Of a stretch of 64,000 bases of DNA, positions 38,201 to 45,200 are shown piece by piece. The notes beneath the pieces are model-generated. The model was not told where the DNA came from and ran no database searches. It was given only the letters and a program-made list of their open reading frames with translations. Made by a program: the position numbers and the translations under genes. Where the stretch lies: NCBI RefSeq assembly GCF_914767665.1, contig NC_059502.1, forward strand, positions 58,386,031 to 58,450,030. Reading direction: 5' to 3'. Each line of letters begins with the position of its first letter. Within the stretch, counting starts at the first letter, position 1. The stretch comes from Harmonia axyridis (lineage: Eukaryota > Arthropoda > Insecta > Coleoptera > Coccinellidae).

Positions 38201-40487
38201 TGGACAATATATTCTGCAAAGTTACACTCGGCGATCAAGAACAACGAACAGATATAGCAAAGGAATCTACTTCATGTTCAGCTAATGGAAATCCCCCCGT
38301 GTCCTTGCTGTTTTGGAATAATCCTATGCAGTTCCATCTGAAAAATATTTATGAAGAAGTAGTTACTTTCGAAGTTTTTGAACTTAGTGCATACACTCCA
38401 GATGGTATGTTTTTTCTTATAAATTACTGAAACTAAATTTTTATTCTTTTTGTAATTACACTGCGTAAAAAAATTAACGCACATTATGGAAATCTCAAAT
38501 TTATTTTACAACTGAAGGTGTTCTCAATGATAATTATTTTTATCAGAATCATGCATGCATATGTTATCCACTTTCAACGTTTTTCTTCAATACAGATGTT
38601 TTTTTCCAGCAGGAATAAAAAAGATGAGATTATCAGATTTTGAATGTATTGGCTTCATTCTGAAATCAGTTGTTCTCGATCAATTCTAGTGATCAATAGT
38701 TTTTCTTTCGTTTGATTTTCTACACTCGATCGCTATGCAACGCGAAACACGCAATTTGACCCAAGAGGAATGTGCCCAAGCGGTAGTTTTGCGAGAAGAA
38801 GGGTGGACATACACAAGAATTGCAGAAAGGTTTGGAGAGTCCCATACAAGTGTGTCCAGAATGTTGCAGCGATTCAGGGGGACAGGTATGAATGTCCGAA
38901 AATGAGGACAGGGTAGACCACGGGTAACAATTAACTGCCATTCAAGAACGAAACTTGAGAGTTTCTTCGTTGAGACAACGGTTTGCAACCGCTCGCCTCC
39001 TTCAAAATCAGCTTGAGCAAACTCATGGGGTGCAAATTAGCACTCAGAAAATAAGAAATCGCCTCAGAGAATATGATTTAAGGCCTCGTGTCGCAGCAAG
39101 AGGCCTAGCTCTTACCCCAGCCTATCGAAGGGCGCGTTTGGATTTCGCGAGACAGCATATCCATTGGGAAGAGGCTGATTGGGAAAGAGTTCTTTTCACA
39201 GGTGAGTCTAGATCCTGCCTCTACCATTGTGATCGACGTTCCCTTGTATACAGACGTCCACATGAAAGATATGCTCAGTGCAATTTCCTGAATACTACTG
39301 GTTTCAGGGGAGGATCGATTATGGTATGGGGTGGAATATCTTTGACTGCTCGCACAGACCTAGTGGTCGTTGATAATGGAGCTATGAATGCTGATAGGTA
39401 TATAAGGAACATTCTTGAAGAGCATGTAGTGCCATTTGCCCCATACATTGGTGAAAATTTCATTTTTATGGACGATAATGCCAGACCCCATCGTGCGCGC
39501 ATCGTCCAGGAGTACCTTGAAGAGGTTGAAGTCTCTCGAATGGAATGGCCAGCAAGAAGTCCAGATCTCAATCCGATTGAGCAGGTTTGGGACAACCTCA
39601 ATAGAAGGCTGAGAAGTTCAGAAAATCATCCAGCTACTCTTAATGACTTAGGAATCAGAGAAATCTGGGAAGGATTAGATCAGAACATTTTAAGATCACT
39701 CATTTTGAGTATGAACCGTCGTTGCCGAGCTGTAATTAACGCAAGGGGTGGAAATACCAAGTATTAAATCACTTATCAGCATTCCAGTATTTTGAAAATT
39801 GTTTATTTCTCTTCTTTCATATAAGATTCGTTGAAATCCTGAATTTTTATTCCATTTAATGTGGCTTGTTTCGTTCAAAACCTTCCAGAGAGAACATAAA
39901 AAATAAATTATAAAGTCAATGTAGAGTTAACTTTCATTAAAATTGAGATTTTCAGAATGTGCGTTAAGTTTTTTGCGCAGTGTACTTATTACAAGTATGT
40001 GACTTATGGTGTTTGAAGTAGTAATCAGAAGAAAACTTTTGGGTGGAAATTTCATTTTTTCCACCAACTCAAGAAATGCATGAAAGAGAAATGTCAATGA
40101 TTTATTTTCAGATCTAACAAAGATCCACAGCTTTTGAATACACTATACCACGAATACGCATTTTTAATTGAGTCAATACACTGTCTTATTCTTATTCCAT
40201 ATTTTATCTATTGTGAAATTTGAAAAAAAAAACACTTGTGATGAAATGATATGATTAAAGCAATGTAAACTCTTGAAAATTTTCAAAAATATAAATATTC
40301 ATGGACATTAATTTATTAATGAAATATATACTTTGCAGTTTGTCTGGGTCGCTGCGAGTTAAGAATTTTGGACATTTTGAGTGAAACTGAAAATGCAACT
40401 GGGCCACTGATAAAGAAATTACTACTCCGTCAAGCTGAATCTGGCGAATTAACAATAAAATTGGATTTGCAATTATTCAAAAATTGA
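7456..40487 (+). CDS. Dap160: Intersectin (Dap160), long form with DH-PH-C2, complete in 20 coding exons
   Basis: Endocytic scaffold that links clathrin-coated-pit proteins, dynamin, synaptojanin and actin regulators at the plasma membrane and synapse (family knowledge). Coding exons: 7456-7634, 7860-8221, 11317-11779, 12682-12837, 12957-13186, 13807-14080, 15862-16513, 21384-21709, 24177-24435, 27001-27159, 27548-27821, 29139-29312, 35157-35419, 35533-35770, 35879-36078, 36155-36286, 37137-37362, 37833-37904, 38189-38404, 40339-40487. All have GT-AG borders and matching phases. The sum is 5004 nt, or 1667 residues plus stop, close to vertebrate ITSN-long. Domain order: EH1 about 10-105, Pro/Gln-rich linker, EH2 about 336-430, coiled coil about 470-720, SH3 domains from about 798, 914, 1028 and 1113, DH about 1180-1370, PH about 1385-1525, C2 about 1528-1660. 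Start: the first ATG after the acceptor ending at 7433; a second ATG follows directly. Introns carry Tc1, mariner, foldback and LINE insertions; no exon is broken. Confidence 0.93.
8345..8794 (-). mobile_element. Pogo-like non-autonomous element, copy 1 (450 bp)
   Basis: The ends read CAATAATGTATGGATA on the plus strand and, reverse-complemented, CAATGTATGGATAATC. TA dinucleotides flank both sides (8343-8344 and 8795-8796). Internally it repeats TAATCCGAA-type motifs and matches, in inverted orientation and in the same order, the element at 55156-57335. It has no intact transposase. It lies in intersectin intron 2 and lacks the Tc1 insertion found in the other copy, so it serves as an empty-site reference. 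Confidence 0.65.
9840..10610 (-). pseudogene. Degenerate LINE (CR1/Jockey-type) reverse-transcriptase fragment
   Basis: Reading the minus strand, about 10545-10490 gives VDLVYIDFRKALGKIDHK, which resembles RT motif A (usual form VYLDFSKAFDxVDH). About 10080-10010 gives DGIPQGSILGHLLFIIY, the classic non-LTR RT motif (PQGSxLGPLLF). About 9985-9960 gives LYAVDTYHP where the catalytic YADDT box is expected, so one catalytic Asp is replaced by Val. Stops and frame changes separate the motifs. It is a dead fragment within intersectin intron 2, opposite to the host gene. Confidence 0.7.
11317..11779 (+). CDS. Dap160: Intersectin exon 3: Pro/Gln/Val-rich linker between EH domains
   Basis: The exon starts after the acceptor ending at 11316 and joins exon 2 within a Gly codon (g|gt). 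It encodes about 154 low-complexity residues rich in Pro, Val, Gln and Met, with repeats such as QPPIPAAVPPRQP. No folded domain is visible. Long flexible linkers between the two EH domains are normal in intersectins. The donor GTAAGT begins at 11780. Confidence 0.85.
12306..12425. repeat. Dispersed repeat fragment, partner at 19437-19560
   Basis: Sequence around AAAGACGGCTATTGG and AATAATGATTTGAGAC at 12306-12425 reappears in inverted orientation at 19437-19560. It is non-coding and sits in intersectin intron 3. The family is unknown. Confidence 0.5.
12682..13186 (+). CDS. Dap160: Intersectin exons 4-5: EH domain 2
   Basis: Exons 12682-12837 and 12957-13186 are split at the same place as EH1, inside the Trp codon of AQIW. 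The joined sequence includes TKLKYTQLFNTTDRTRSGF and SLSDMDADGRLSCEEFVLAM, a complete second EH domain with an EF-hand-type loop (DMDADGRLSCEEF). A Ser-rich stretch with PELDPASTLLQ leads into the coiled coil. The shared intron position in both EH domains suggests ancestral domain duplication. Confidence 0.92.
13807..16513 (+). CDS. Dap160: Intersectin exons 6-7: central coiled coil
   Basis: Exons 13807-14080 and 15862-16513 encode a long Lys/Glu/Arg/Gln-rich helix (many EERERKERE-type heptads), followed by a less charged coiled region up to SSWKNDSAWNDDAQ. In the family this region mediates oligomerisation and binding to Eps15 and SNAP proteins. The intron between the two exons is 1781 bp, of which a Tc1-like transposon fills 1477 bp. 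Confidence 0.9.
14346..15822 (+). mobile_element. Tc1-like transposon, copy 1 (1477 bp)
   Basis: The terminal inverted repeats resemble CACTGCGCAAAAAAATTAAC and are flanked by TA on both sides (14344-14345 and 15823-15824), the Tc1/mariner target-site duplication. The left tip reads CTCAGCGC here. It is inserted in intersectin intron 6 in the same orientation as the gene. Two further copies lie at 38459-39982 and 55221-56750. Confidence 0.9.
14622..15607 (+). pseudogene. Tc1-like DD34E transposase, broken (copy 1)
   Basis: It begins MQRETRNLTQEECAQAVVL with an HTH domain, and the catalytic region is recognisable by FTDD, MDDNARPHRAR and SPDLNPIEQVWD. The spacing from the second Asp to Glu is 34 residues, as in DD34E Tc1 transposases. 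Lesions: an in-frame stop in the GRPR linker (near 14798), a deletion/frameshift near 14960 where the ARG-ALTPA block should be, and a deletion of about 30 bp near 15280. It cannot make an active enzyme. Confidence 0.85.
16529..16650. repeat. Dispersed repeat family, fragment 1
   Basis: A sequence starting near TCTAATTCTGTGGC and continuing through AAAATCTTGCGGGAATATC recurs at about 25432-25860 and 53055-53465. It is non-coding. This copy ends just before the mariner element at 16685. Confidence 0.6.
16685..17618 (+). mobile_element. Mariner element, internally deleted, copy 1
   Basis: The ends are AACGGGTGTTTTTTTTCGA on the left and the reverse complement of AAGGGTGTTTTTTTTAGAGC on the right, each in a TA-rich context. 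It carries a transposase with a large internal deletion (see pseudogene). It lies in intersectin intron 7, same orientation as the gene. Confidence 0.85.
16803..17508 (+). pseudogene. Mariner transposase with internal deletion (copy 1)
   Basis: The N-terminal part MNRLTPEQRLQIVQFYFE is joined near 16900 directly to the catalytic region FSDEAHFWLNGYVNKQN. The HTH remainder and linker are missing and the frame changes at the junction. The catalytic part is otherwise nearly intact: Asp in SDEAHF, Asp in FQQDGATCHTAR and Asp in TPLDYFLWG, the DD34D mariner pattern. It ends with TAA at 17506-17508. The copies at 28 kb and 63 kb have the same junction. Confidence 0.85.
17782..19423. mobile_element. 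Large foldback (palindromic) transposon 1, 749-bp arms
   Basis: The left arm 17782-18530 and right arm 18675-19423 are reverse complements over equal 749-bp lengths with few differences, leaving a 144-bp loop. The ends are CAGGGTGTCCCATAA, with TA on both flanks (17780-17781 and 19424-19425). The loop plus the arm edges encode the C-terminal end of a mariner-type transposase. It lies in intersectin intron 7. Confidence 0.88.
18522..18728 (+). pseudogene. C-terminal fragment of a mariner-type transposase in the foldback loop
   Basis: The frame reads TPDFFYWGCLKDKVYAKP and ends GKQFEHLL-stop. TP-DFF-WG is the third catalytic Asp block, and the FEHLL terminus is typical of insect mariner-like transposases with a DUF4817-type HTH. 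The fragment begins in the last bases of the left arm and its stop codon lies in the right arm. Only about 68 residues remain, and the other two catalytic Asp are absent. Confidence 0.7.
19437..19560. repeat. Dispersed repeat fragment, inverted copy of 12306-12425
   Basis: It contains CCAATAGCCGTCTGTC and GTCTCAAATCATTATT, the reverse complement of the intron-3 copy. Non-coding. Confidence 0.5.
19822..21344. mobile_element. Large foldback transposon 2, arms of about 700 bp
   Basis: It starts CAGTGCATTTTGGGTGAGAC and ends with the reverse complement (a 4-bp insertion distinguishes the right arm). TA dinucleotides flank both ends. The arms run about 19822-20517 and 20649-21344 with a loop of about 130 bp. 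Together with foldback 1 and the mariner it fills nearly all of intersectin intron 7, ending 39 bp before exon 8. Confidence 0.85.
20480..20640 (-). pseudogene. Transposase C-terminal remnant in the loop of foldback 2
   Basis: Minus-strand reading gives SLEELRASREAVFQ and, after a frame change, ALRRIEKFCQLCIR. This resembles the last 50-60 residues of mariner-type transposases (a LEEL-R-AI segment followed by R-F-x-RC-x-CI). It is weaker than the fragment in foldback 1, with a stop and a frameshift. Confidence 0.4.
21384..21709 (+). CDS. Dap160: Intersectin exon 8: SH3 domain A
   Basis: It opens with a Trp/Asp/Ser-rich stretch (SDWPTDNWQSTDS), then an SH3 domain: VKYRALYEFVARNQDEISF, GDIINV, PGWLAGEIRGQTGWFPESY. 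The ALYEF, W-L and WFP-SYV motifs are the SH3 ligand-binding residues. It corresponds to intersectin SH3A, which binds dynamin and N-WASP/Sos-type proline-rich targets (family knowledge). The exon ends in phase 2 at GTAAGT. Confidence 0.92.
21775..22030. repeat. Half-fragment of the foldback family found at 51.8-52.1 kb
   Basis: Stretches such as ACCAAGATATAGCGAAAT and CTTATTATTTCGAAAAATGA match the inner element at about 51900-52115. Only one arm is present, so it is a truncated copy inside intersectin intron 8. Confidence 0.55.
23265..23386. repeat. Transposon end fragments (hAT-like GC-rich tip and CACCCTGTAC tip)
   Basis: On the minus strand the sequence begins CAGGGCCGCCGCTAGGGGG and continues with a GGCGGC-rich stretch, resembling GC-rich hAT-type termini. 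It is followed on the plus strand by a short tail ending GGGACACCCTGTAC, matching the tip at about 52140-52180. The opposite ends were not located. Confidence 0.4.
23445..24083 (-). pseudogene. Coiled-coil, basic ORF remnant of unknown (probably transposon) origin
   Basis: A minus-strand frame 24083-23703 encodes 126 residues with a coiled-coil core (ITQNKILEMENTYLKQFIRE) and a Lys/Arg-rich tail. A shorter Lys-rich frame, 23651-23445, follows in another phase. Leu/Asn/Lys heptads with a basic tail occur in ORF1-type proteins of insect retroelements, but I do not recognise a specific family. It lies antisense in intersectin intron 8. It could also be a chance AT-rich frame. Confidence 0.25.
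24177..24435 (+). CDS. Dap160: Intersectin exon 9: SH3 domain C
   Basis: An acidic Thr/Ser-rich linker leads into RDYYVANYPYQSQEPGDLTF, then EGEWWTGRLKDNVGIFPSNY. The EPGDLTF and GEWWTG-GIFPSNYV signatures match the third SH3 (SH3C) of vertebrate intersectins rather than SH3B. There is no SH3B-like sequence between this and SH3A. The exon ends in phase 0 at GTAAGT. Confidence 0.9.
24436..27000 (+). other. Intersectin intron 9, with dispersed repeat fragment 2
   Basis: Apart from a copy of the dispersed repeat at about 25432-25860 (shared with 16529 and 53055), no gene or RNA is recognised. A short ATT microsatellite is at about 25390-25410. The open frame at 26402-26761 has no recognisable domain. 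Confidence 0.4.
27001..27159 (+). CDS. Dap160: Intersectin exon 10: Ser/Thr/Glu linker, possible cassette exon
   Basis: It encodes 53 residues rich in Ser, Thr, Glu and Ala with no folded domain, between SH3C and SH3D. Both borders are phase 0 and the donor is a weak GTCTGT. It could therefore be skipped without disturbing the frame. Whether it is alternatively spliced cannot be read from DNA. Confidence 0.75.
27548..27821 (+). CDS. Dap160: Intersectin exon 11: SH3 domain D
   Basis: It contains KPEIASVIAPYQATSQEQLS, GQLIMIRKKTDSGWWEGEL and GRKRQVGWFPASYVK. The EQLSL-GQLI-IRKK and RKRQ-GWFP-YVK blocks are hallmarks of intersectin SH3D. A Ser/Thr-rich tail follows. The exon ends in phase 1 at GTAATA. 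Confidence 0.92.
28055..28999 (-). mobile_element. Mariner element, internally deleted, copy 2
   Basis: The plus strand starts AAGGGTGTTTTTTTTAGAGC and ends with the reverse complement of AACGGGTGTTTTTTTTCGAGG, in a TA-rich context. It is the same family as 16685-17618, inserted in opposite orientation in intersectin intron 11. Confidence 0.88.
28160..28885 (-). pseudogene. Mariner transposase with internal deletion (copy 2)
   Basis: The start ATG is at 28885 on the minus strand. It shares with copy 1 the junction that fuses the N-terminal RALRPF segment to FSDEAHFW. The catalytic Asp blocks (SDEAHF, FQQDGATCHTAR, TPLDYFLWG) are present. A small insertion near 28220-28230 shifts the frame close to the C-terminus, replacing the usual YVRNHI end. 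A non-functional copy. Confidence 0.85.
29139..29312 (+). CDS. Dap160: Intersectin exon 12: SH3 domain E
   Basis: It encodes DKVIALYPYTAGNPDELSF, then EEEAWWRGELNGVSGLFPSN and YVSPLQQ. This matches the last intersectin SH3 (ALY-YTA-N-DELSF, WW-GE-NG-GLFPSNYV). The exon ends with one base of a codon; spliced to exon 13 it gives Ser-Pro-Leu in frame. Reading on past the donor gives a stop after 8 residues. Confidence 0.92.
29313..29386 (+). promoter_or_regulatory. Intronic stop and AATAAA: candidate short-isoform 3' end
   Basis: If the donor after SH3E is not used, the frame continues for 8 codons and stops with TGA at 29336-29338. An AATAAA lies at 29381-29386, 43 nt later. That arrangement would give an EH-coiled-coil-SH3 protein without DH-PH-C2, the architecture of short intersectin. 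The following 5.8-kb intron is the longest in the gene. This is inference from position only. Confidence 0.4.
29450..30649. mobile_element. Large foldback transposon 3 (1200 bp)
   Basis: It starts CAGGGTGGGCAAATTTCGAT and ends with the reverse complement; TA flanks both ends (29448-29449 and 30650-30651). Arms of about 575-590 bp (29450-30037 and 30078-30649) leave only about 40 bp of loop. No coding sequence is recognised. The motif GTAGAATCCAGTGGCGT in its arms also occurs in foldback 2. Confidence 0.85.
31254..32400. mobile_element. Terminal-inverted-repeat element with CAGCGTGCC ends
   Basis: The left end CAGCGTGCCAAAAA at 31254 is mirrored at 32400 (TTTTTTGGCACGCTG), with TA on both sides. 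The arms extend imperfectly for about 180 bp. A second inverted pair lies inside (about 31695-31760 with about 32165-32222). The enclosed open frames show no domain. It sits in intersectin intron 12. Confidence 0.7.
33926..34175 (-). repeat. TRIM LTR, downstream copy
   Basis: 250 bp, offset by exactly 543 bp from the first LTR, with the same TG...CA ends. It is preceded by the polypurine tract (minus strand) and followed by a second PBS-like sequence. Confidence 0.65.
34046..34127 (-). ncRNA. tRNA-like segment with Pol III A and B boxes in the downstream LTR
   Basis: Minus strand: A box TGGCCTAGAGG at 34123-34113 and B box GGTTCGAGTCC at 34070-34060, both fitting the tRNA internal promoter. 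CCGGG-TTCGAGT-CCCGG forms a perfect T arm. No acceptor stem closes and there is no clear anticodon arm, so it is tRNA-derived rather than a tRNA gene. Confidence 0.6.
34469..34718 (-). repeat. TRIM LTR, upstream copy
   Basis: 250 bp with TG...CA ends on the minus strand. It differs from the other copy (33926-34175) at only a handful of positions. The tRNA-like segment occupies its first half. Confidence 0.65.
34589..34670 (-). ncRNA. tRNA-like segment with Pol III A and B boxes in the upstream LTR
   Basis: Same as the segment at 34046-34127: B box at 34613-34603 and A box at 34666-34656 on the minus strand, with an identical T arm. It would drive transcription rightward along the minus strand, through the PBS and internal region. 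Confidence 0.6.
35157..36078 (+). CDS. Dap160: Intersectin exons 13-15: DH (RhoGEF) domain
   Basis: Exons 35157-35419, 35533-35770 and 35879-36078. Conserved DH blocks are visible: RQECIRELIDTERVYVEDL (CR1), LPRFTPYISFC (CR2 region), MPLSSFLIKPMQRITKYPLI (CR3, the most conserved helix) and LGPRKLLHFG at the exit to PH. In vertebrate ITSN-long this module activates Cdc42 (family knowledge). The introns are short (113, 108 and 76 bp), unlike the transposon-filled introns elsewhere. Confidence 0.92.
36155..37362 (+). CDS. Dap160: Intersectin exons 16-17: PH domain
   Basis: Exons 36155-36286 and 37137-37362 encode KSGKELIAFLFNDMFMLVQ, then SYKLYKQPVLIQHLSVSV and, near the end, LAPTVNECSLWTKNIDAA. 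The Trp in the final helix is the invariant PH-domain Trp. In DH-PH proteins this domain assists exchange activity and membrane binding. The insertion NSADNVDKNTDSNRVLNVTD is a variable loop. Confidence 0.88.
37833..40487 (+). CDS. Dap160: Intersectin exons 18-20: C2 domain and C-terminus
   Basis: Exons 37833-37904, 38189-38404 and 40339-40487. They read GPACGRLLIVVQRGQNFVSS, NIFCKVTLGDQEQRTDIA, NPMQFHLKNIYEEVVTFEVF, then LGRCELRILDIL and a terminal GELTIKLDLQLFKN-stop. This matches the C-terminal C2 domain of ITSN-long, including the conserved LDLQLF end. The last intron contains a Tc1-like element. Stop TGA at 40485-40487. Confidence 0.9.
38459..39982 (+). mobile_element. Tc1-like transposon, copy 2 (1524 bp)
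   Basis: CACTGCGTAAAAAAATTAAC at the left and the reverse complement of CACTGCGCAAAAAACTTAAC at the right, with TA on both flanks (38457-38458 and 39983-39984). Same family as 14346-15822. It lies in the last intersectin intron, same orientation as the gene. Confidence 0.9.
38735..39767 (+). pseudogene. Tc1-like DD34E transposase, broken (copy 2)
   Basis: The longest remaining frame (38955-39767, 270 residues) covers the C-terminal part of the HTH region and the catalytic domain with MDDNARPHRAR and SPDLNPIEQVWD. Lesions: a stop at about 38904 in the linker, a small insertion near 38930, a 6-bp deletion near 39655, and FTDES changed to FTGES, removing the first catalytic Asp. Inactive. Confidence 0.88.
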
Positions 40488-42265
40488 AGAAAGCACGTAA
40501 TAAATTTAATATAACCTCTCATAAAAATTCAAATTCTTTATATTAGTCAATGCATGAAAGAAGGAATTAAGAAAATGAATTTTTTCAATTGAAATATCCA
40601 AAAAACTTTCCACTTGATGTACAAATATTTCATCACATATCCGAATGATATTTTAAGATTATTTATTAGTAGGTGTTTTATGAAAATTATTAATTATTTT
40701 CAGTTCATTGAATATTGATAATCAATAAAAAAACACTATTTAGAGGACTGCAAATAGAATATACTTAATGCATTCAGAACAAACTTCATTACATCTATTT
40801 TAAGCTCATATAATCAATTATTTTGCTTGAGAAATTATAATTACCCATTATTAAATCAATTTATTTAATATTTTAATAGTGAATCGTGAGACAATAAAGA
40901 CACAAACCACAAGGATTGGAATGTGCTGAAAAATTTCCTTTTATTTATTTATCAATTAACTTTAAAAAAAGATCAATAGTAATACTTAACTGTTATATTT
41001 AATCTATTTTATGCTGTATTACTTTCCACCATGTAGGTACAATATTTTTGATTATATATCAATCAATATCAATATCTGAATAAATTTAAAATGATTAAGG
41101 AATATATAGAATATGAAAAAATGATTGTCAGTCAATTTTAAATATTCTGAAAAATATAAAACCTTGTTGGAAATTACTTAAGTTATACCTACAGTTTATT
41201 AAAAATTTCTCGGAATTTAGAACCGAATTGTGATATTAATTAGCTGAATAATAGTATTTGTATTTACATAATACTGCCGTCATATCAAACATTATTATTC
41301 ACGAGATCGCAAATATTAAAGCCCATTAATCTGAATATTGACAGGATATTTCAGAATTATCACAATTTAATATTGATTTTGAATAATGATAGAAACACGT
41401 GTTTATGAATTTCGAAATCGACAGTTATTTACGAAACTTTTGGATTCTATCATCTTGTTATAATTATGTAATTAATATCTAAGCAAATTTCAATTGGTCA
41501 AAAAATATTTCATCCCAAAAAACAAAATTTTTATTTTCAATCCAAAGTTAACAAATCAAATATTGTTACAGTAGTTGTATTCCGGAATAATGAAAAAATT
41601 ATTTGAGTGAATAGAACGGAAAATCATTATATTAATTTCTGAACAATTTAAGGATTCCTAAAAATGATTAAGTTGAAACAGAAAAGAAGCAAGTTACGAC
41701 AAATCGAATTGATTATAATAATATTACTCAATTATGAAAACATAAATTAATTGAAAGTTTTTGTATTTAATCAAATGTGTACGTCTGGATGTATTGATGG
41801 TAGATTTTATTGAATCGTTTAAAACTGGAATTAAGATGAATACAGATCTTTAATAATGTTACTCAAAGAAATGTTTATCAATATTATTGCAGTATTGTGA
41901 GAACTGTCTTCCTTATGATACTAGCTCTAGTTCTTGTTATATCAGCTACAAAATTAATATATAATAAATTTACTTACATAAAATACTATTTGTTTTTGTA
42001 AAACAGATTATTTAAAAAACATTAAATATTTAAACACCTTCATCCTTCGGGCAAAGGGGCAGATTTTTATTTGAAATGAGAAAGCAAGTAAAGAGAAAAA
42101 ATACTGAAAAATTATTTATAAAATTTCACAATTATACAACATATTAATAACAATAACAACACTAAAATATAATTCCAAAGTTGGTGGAACCTGGACGGAG
42201 ACCATAGAACAGTGTATTGCAATTCATCATTTTCTGCAAAATTTTAAGTAAAAAAGTAATATATT
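40488..42265. other. 3' UTR of intersectin and convergent intergenic DNA
   Basis: AT-rich with no coding region. AATAAA motifs at about 40498 and 40722 could serve the intersectin transcript. The metallophosphoesterase gene converges on this stretch from the other strand. No transposon was recognised. Confidence 0.45.
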
Positions 42266-45200
42266 TCACAAATATTTCTGCTCACCAATTATTGCATAAC
42301 CAAAACCTATTTTGTCTGTGCCCATACGGTAAGAACAAGTGGGAACAAGAATCTCATACATATCAGTAGAACCCAATGAAAATTTGAACACTTTGTTGTC
42401 TTCGGGAGTTATAGGAACAATATGGCGATCTTGTCTGAGGAAAGCATTTGTATTTATAATCATTGCTCTGTGCTTATGACCTGCAAATATCACCTGTGGT
42501 TGTAGATGTGATATCACCTAAAAAATATAGGAGGTCATGGAGTGAACCAAAATGAAATATTAAGTAATTTAAATGAGAGAATCATATTGATAATTGAATC
42601 AATTTTGCTGTAGAATACTTAATATAGAATAAATTCATTCAGTATGAACATTTATATGTATATATTGAGCCTTTACATATGGAAGAACTAGATTAGACAT
42701 CAACCAGATATATGATTCATTATTATTTTATTTATCAGGCAGACGTGTCATCTAGTGTTTTTTCAATGCTTTTTAAACAGTAACAGAGGATATTAATAGT
42801 GTTTCAAATAATAGATGGATATATCGAAGATTCTACTTAAAGAGAAACTGTTATAGGTAGGTACTGGCAATTAATATATTTCCGTAACTTATTCATTTCA
42901 GTGTTTAATTAAAACATTAGTAAAAAAGTTAATTTCCTTCTGAATGTATTGCCAAGTTCCTCTTTTTAATTGTGTCATTTGTTGGGTGCAGAATCTGATG
43001 AGTGGCGAAATTAAAAATATACGAAAACCAAGTTGGAATTCTTTCATACTCCAATCCTGACTTTATGAAACAACTCTCCATTCCATTTGATATGACCACA
43101 ATTTATGTCTTAATAATGTTCCTTATCAAAACTCACCTTTTCTACAAATACGGATGGTACAAACATCAATGGCACATGACTTAAAACAACATTTATTTTA
43201 TTCGTATCATAAAAATTCCTCTTCTCATATTTAGGGAAAGTATGGATAAGGTAGTTAACTTTAAAAAATGTCACTTTCTGAAAACTTATCACATCAGCTT
43301 GTTTGAAATGGGTCTTAAATCGATTAATCTTCTGAGGAGTTACTCTTTCCAATCCTTCCCCTCCTATGTCATTATCTCCTGGTAACCAAATTTGCTGGAA
43401 GATTAATCATTTCATGAATTGAAAACTATTATTCTCTCAGAAACACATGAATATTAGTTGAATGTTATTACACGGGAGAATATTATTTCAGCATAATTAA
43501 AAGCAAAATTTGAAATTATATTAAACTAGAATTGTTTGCTAAAACTATAAACCTTTATGAAAATGAGATTAATTTGACACCAGTACATAATATCAGAATT
43601 GAATTTTTTAGACATCTATTTATTATAAGCAAATCACCAATAACACAATGATTGATTAAAAACTCAATATGCTAAGTGATTGAAAAAATGTTGTCAAATG
43701 TTTTAATTATGTAGAGAATGGTGAAATGGAATTTGTTTAAAATACTAGTCTAGTATAACAAGCATGAAATAATGTTATAGATACAGATTTAGTTGTATTA
43801 TCAATTGGACAAAGCATCTCCTAGTGAATAATGAAGAAGAAAACTTAGTCAACTATGAAAAAAGAAAAATTCTCTCTAGAAGTTCTCAGTCCAGTTGGAA
43901 GGTACTTCAAGGTTTAATAAATTGTTGAATGTGTGGTATGTTATCCAGACAGTAGTGATAAGGCCAAGTTTCTTGTGGAAAAAGTGGAGAGCCGAACCTA
44001 TGTTTCTCCAGTTTTCTCATTATAAATTTCTTCAGAATGTACTGATATAGATGTTCTTTTGTTAGTAGGGATTATGGAATAACGAATCATGCAGTTTCCA
44101 AAAAATATCCATTCGAAGGTACTCAACAATGTTTATATGTATAATGTATATTTTAGAGTGAATATTCTCTAAAATGGTCTTTCATAACCCAAAGTTTTCT
44201 TTTCTGCTTGTTGTTATTTTTTTTGTTATTCGAAATTATTTTTTGCCAGTGCTTTCCAAACAAAAAAGTCTTTCATTGTAGAGTTTTAGTGAATATAAAG
44301 TCTCCATATTTTTACATCAGAACTTTTTTACATTTTCTCTGAAACATCGATTGTTTTCTTGATTCAACTTTTGCAATTATTTCATGGAAAACTGACATCC
44401 CTCACTGTTCCCAAGATGTTCGAAAATGGTGCTCAAGGCTCCTTTCACACCTGACAAAAACAGGTCTTCCTCTTTTTGGATAGGATTTGGATTTTTCTTA
44501 AAAAACTTTTGACACACTTTTTGTGGTATTGCAACTAAATCAATGTTTGAAAGAATCAATTTTCTAATATGATCAACTGATTTAATAATCCACAAAATAG
44601 GTCTGAAATTTTTCGGTATAAGTAATGGAAAAGTTATAAGGGAAAAAAAAAGAGTTGAAAAATTTTGAGGCTTTTTGGCTTCATAATTTTTTCCACAAGG
44701 TACTTGAGGTCGAAAACAAGGATCCATTACTACAAAGCAACATACTAGAATTTAATTAATTTCACAATTATTTACTGCAGCATCACCTCTTCAAGACCTG
44801 TAGGACTATTAGTATTGTCTATACCTACTATTGAGATAATTAAGAAACAATGAAATGAACCTAAAGTCTAAACTACTAATAACTATTTAGAAATTACAAT
44901 CTGAACATGAACATACAATTATATAGGGATTTCGATACCCAGAAGAAATTGCTACTCAGCAGAAAAACTTCTTTTAAATTAATTGTATCAACTTCAACTT
45001 ATATTTAAATATGAATTTGAAATAATCACTGATCTATGACAATTTCAAGTATAAGCAAGCCAGTTGAACATTTTATAAAATTTAATAATGAAGTTAGTAG
45101 GAAGCAACTAATGAATTATTTCATACGGATTAAAAAGAAATAAATTTCGGAAAACTTGTGTTTCACTTAGTCATCATCTGAACTGAAAATTCTTCTAGGC

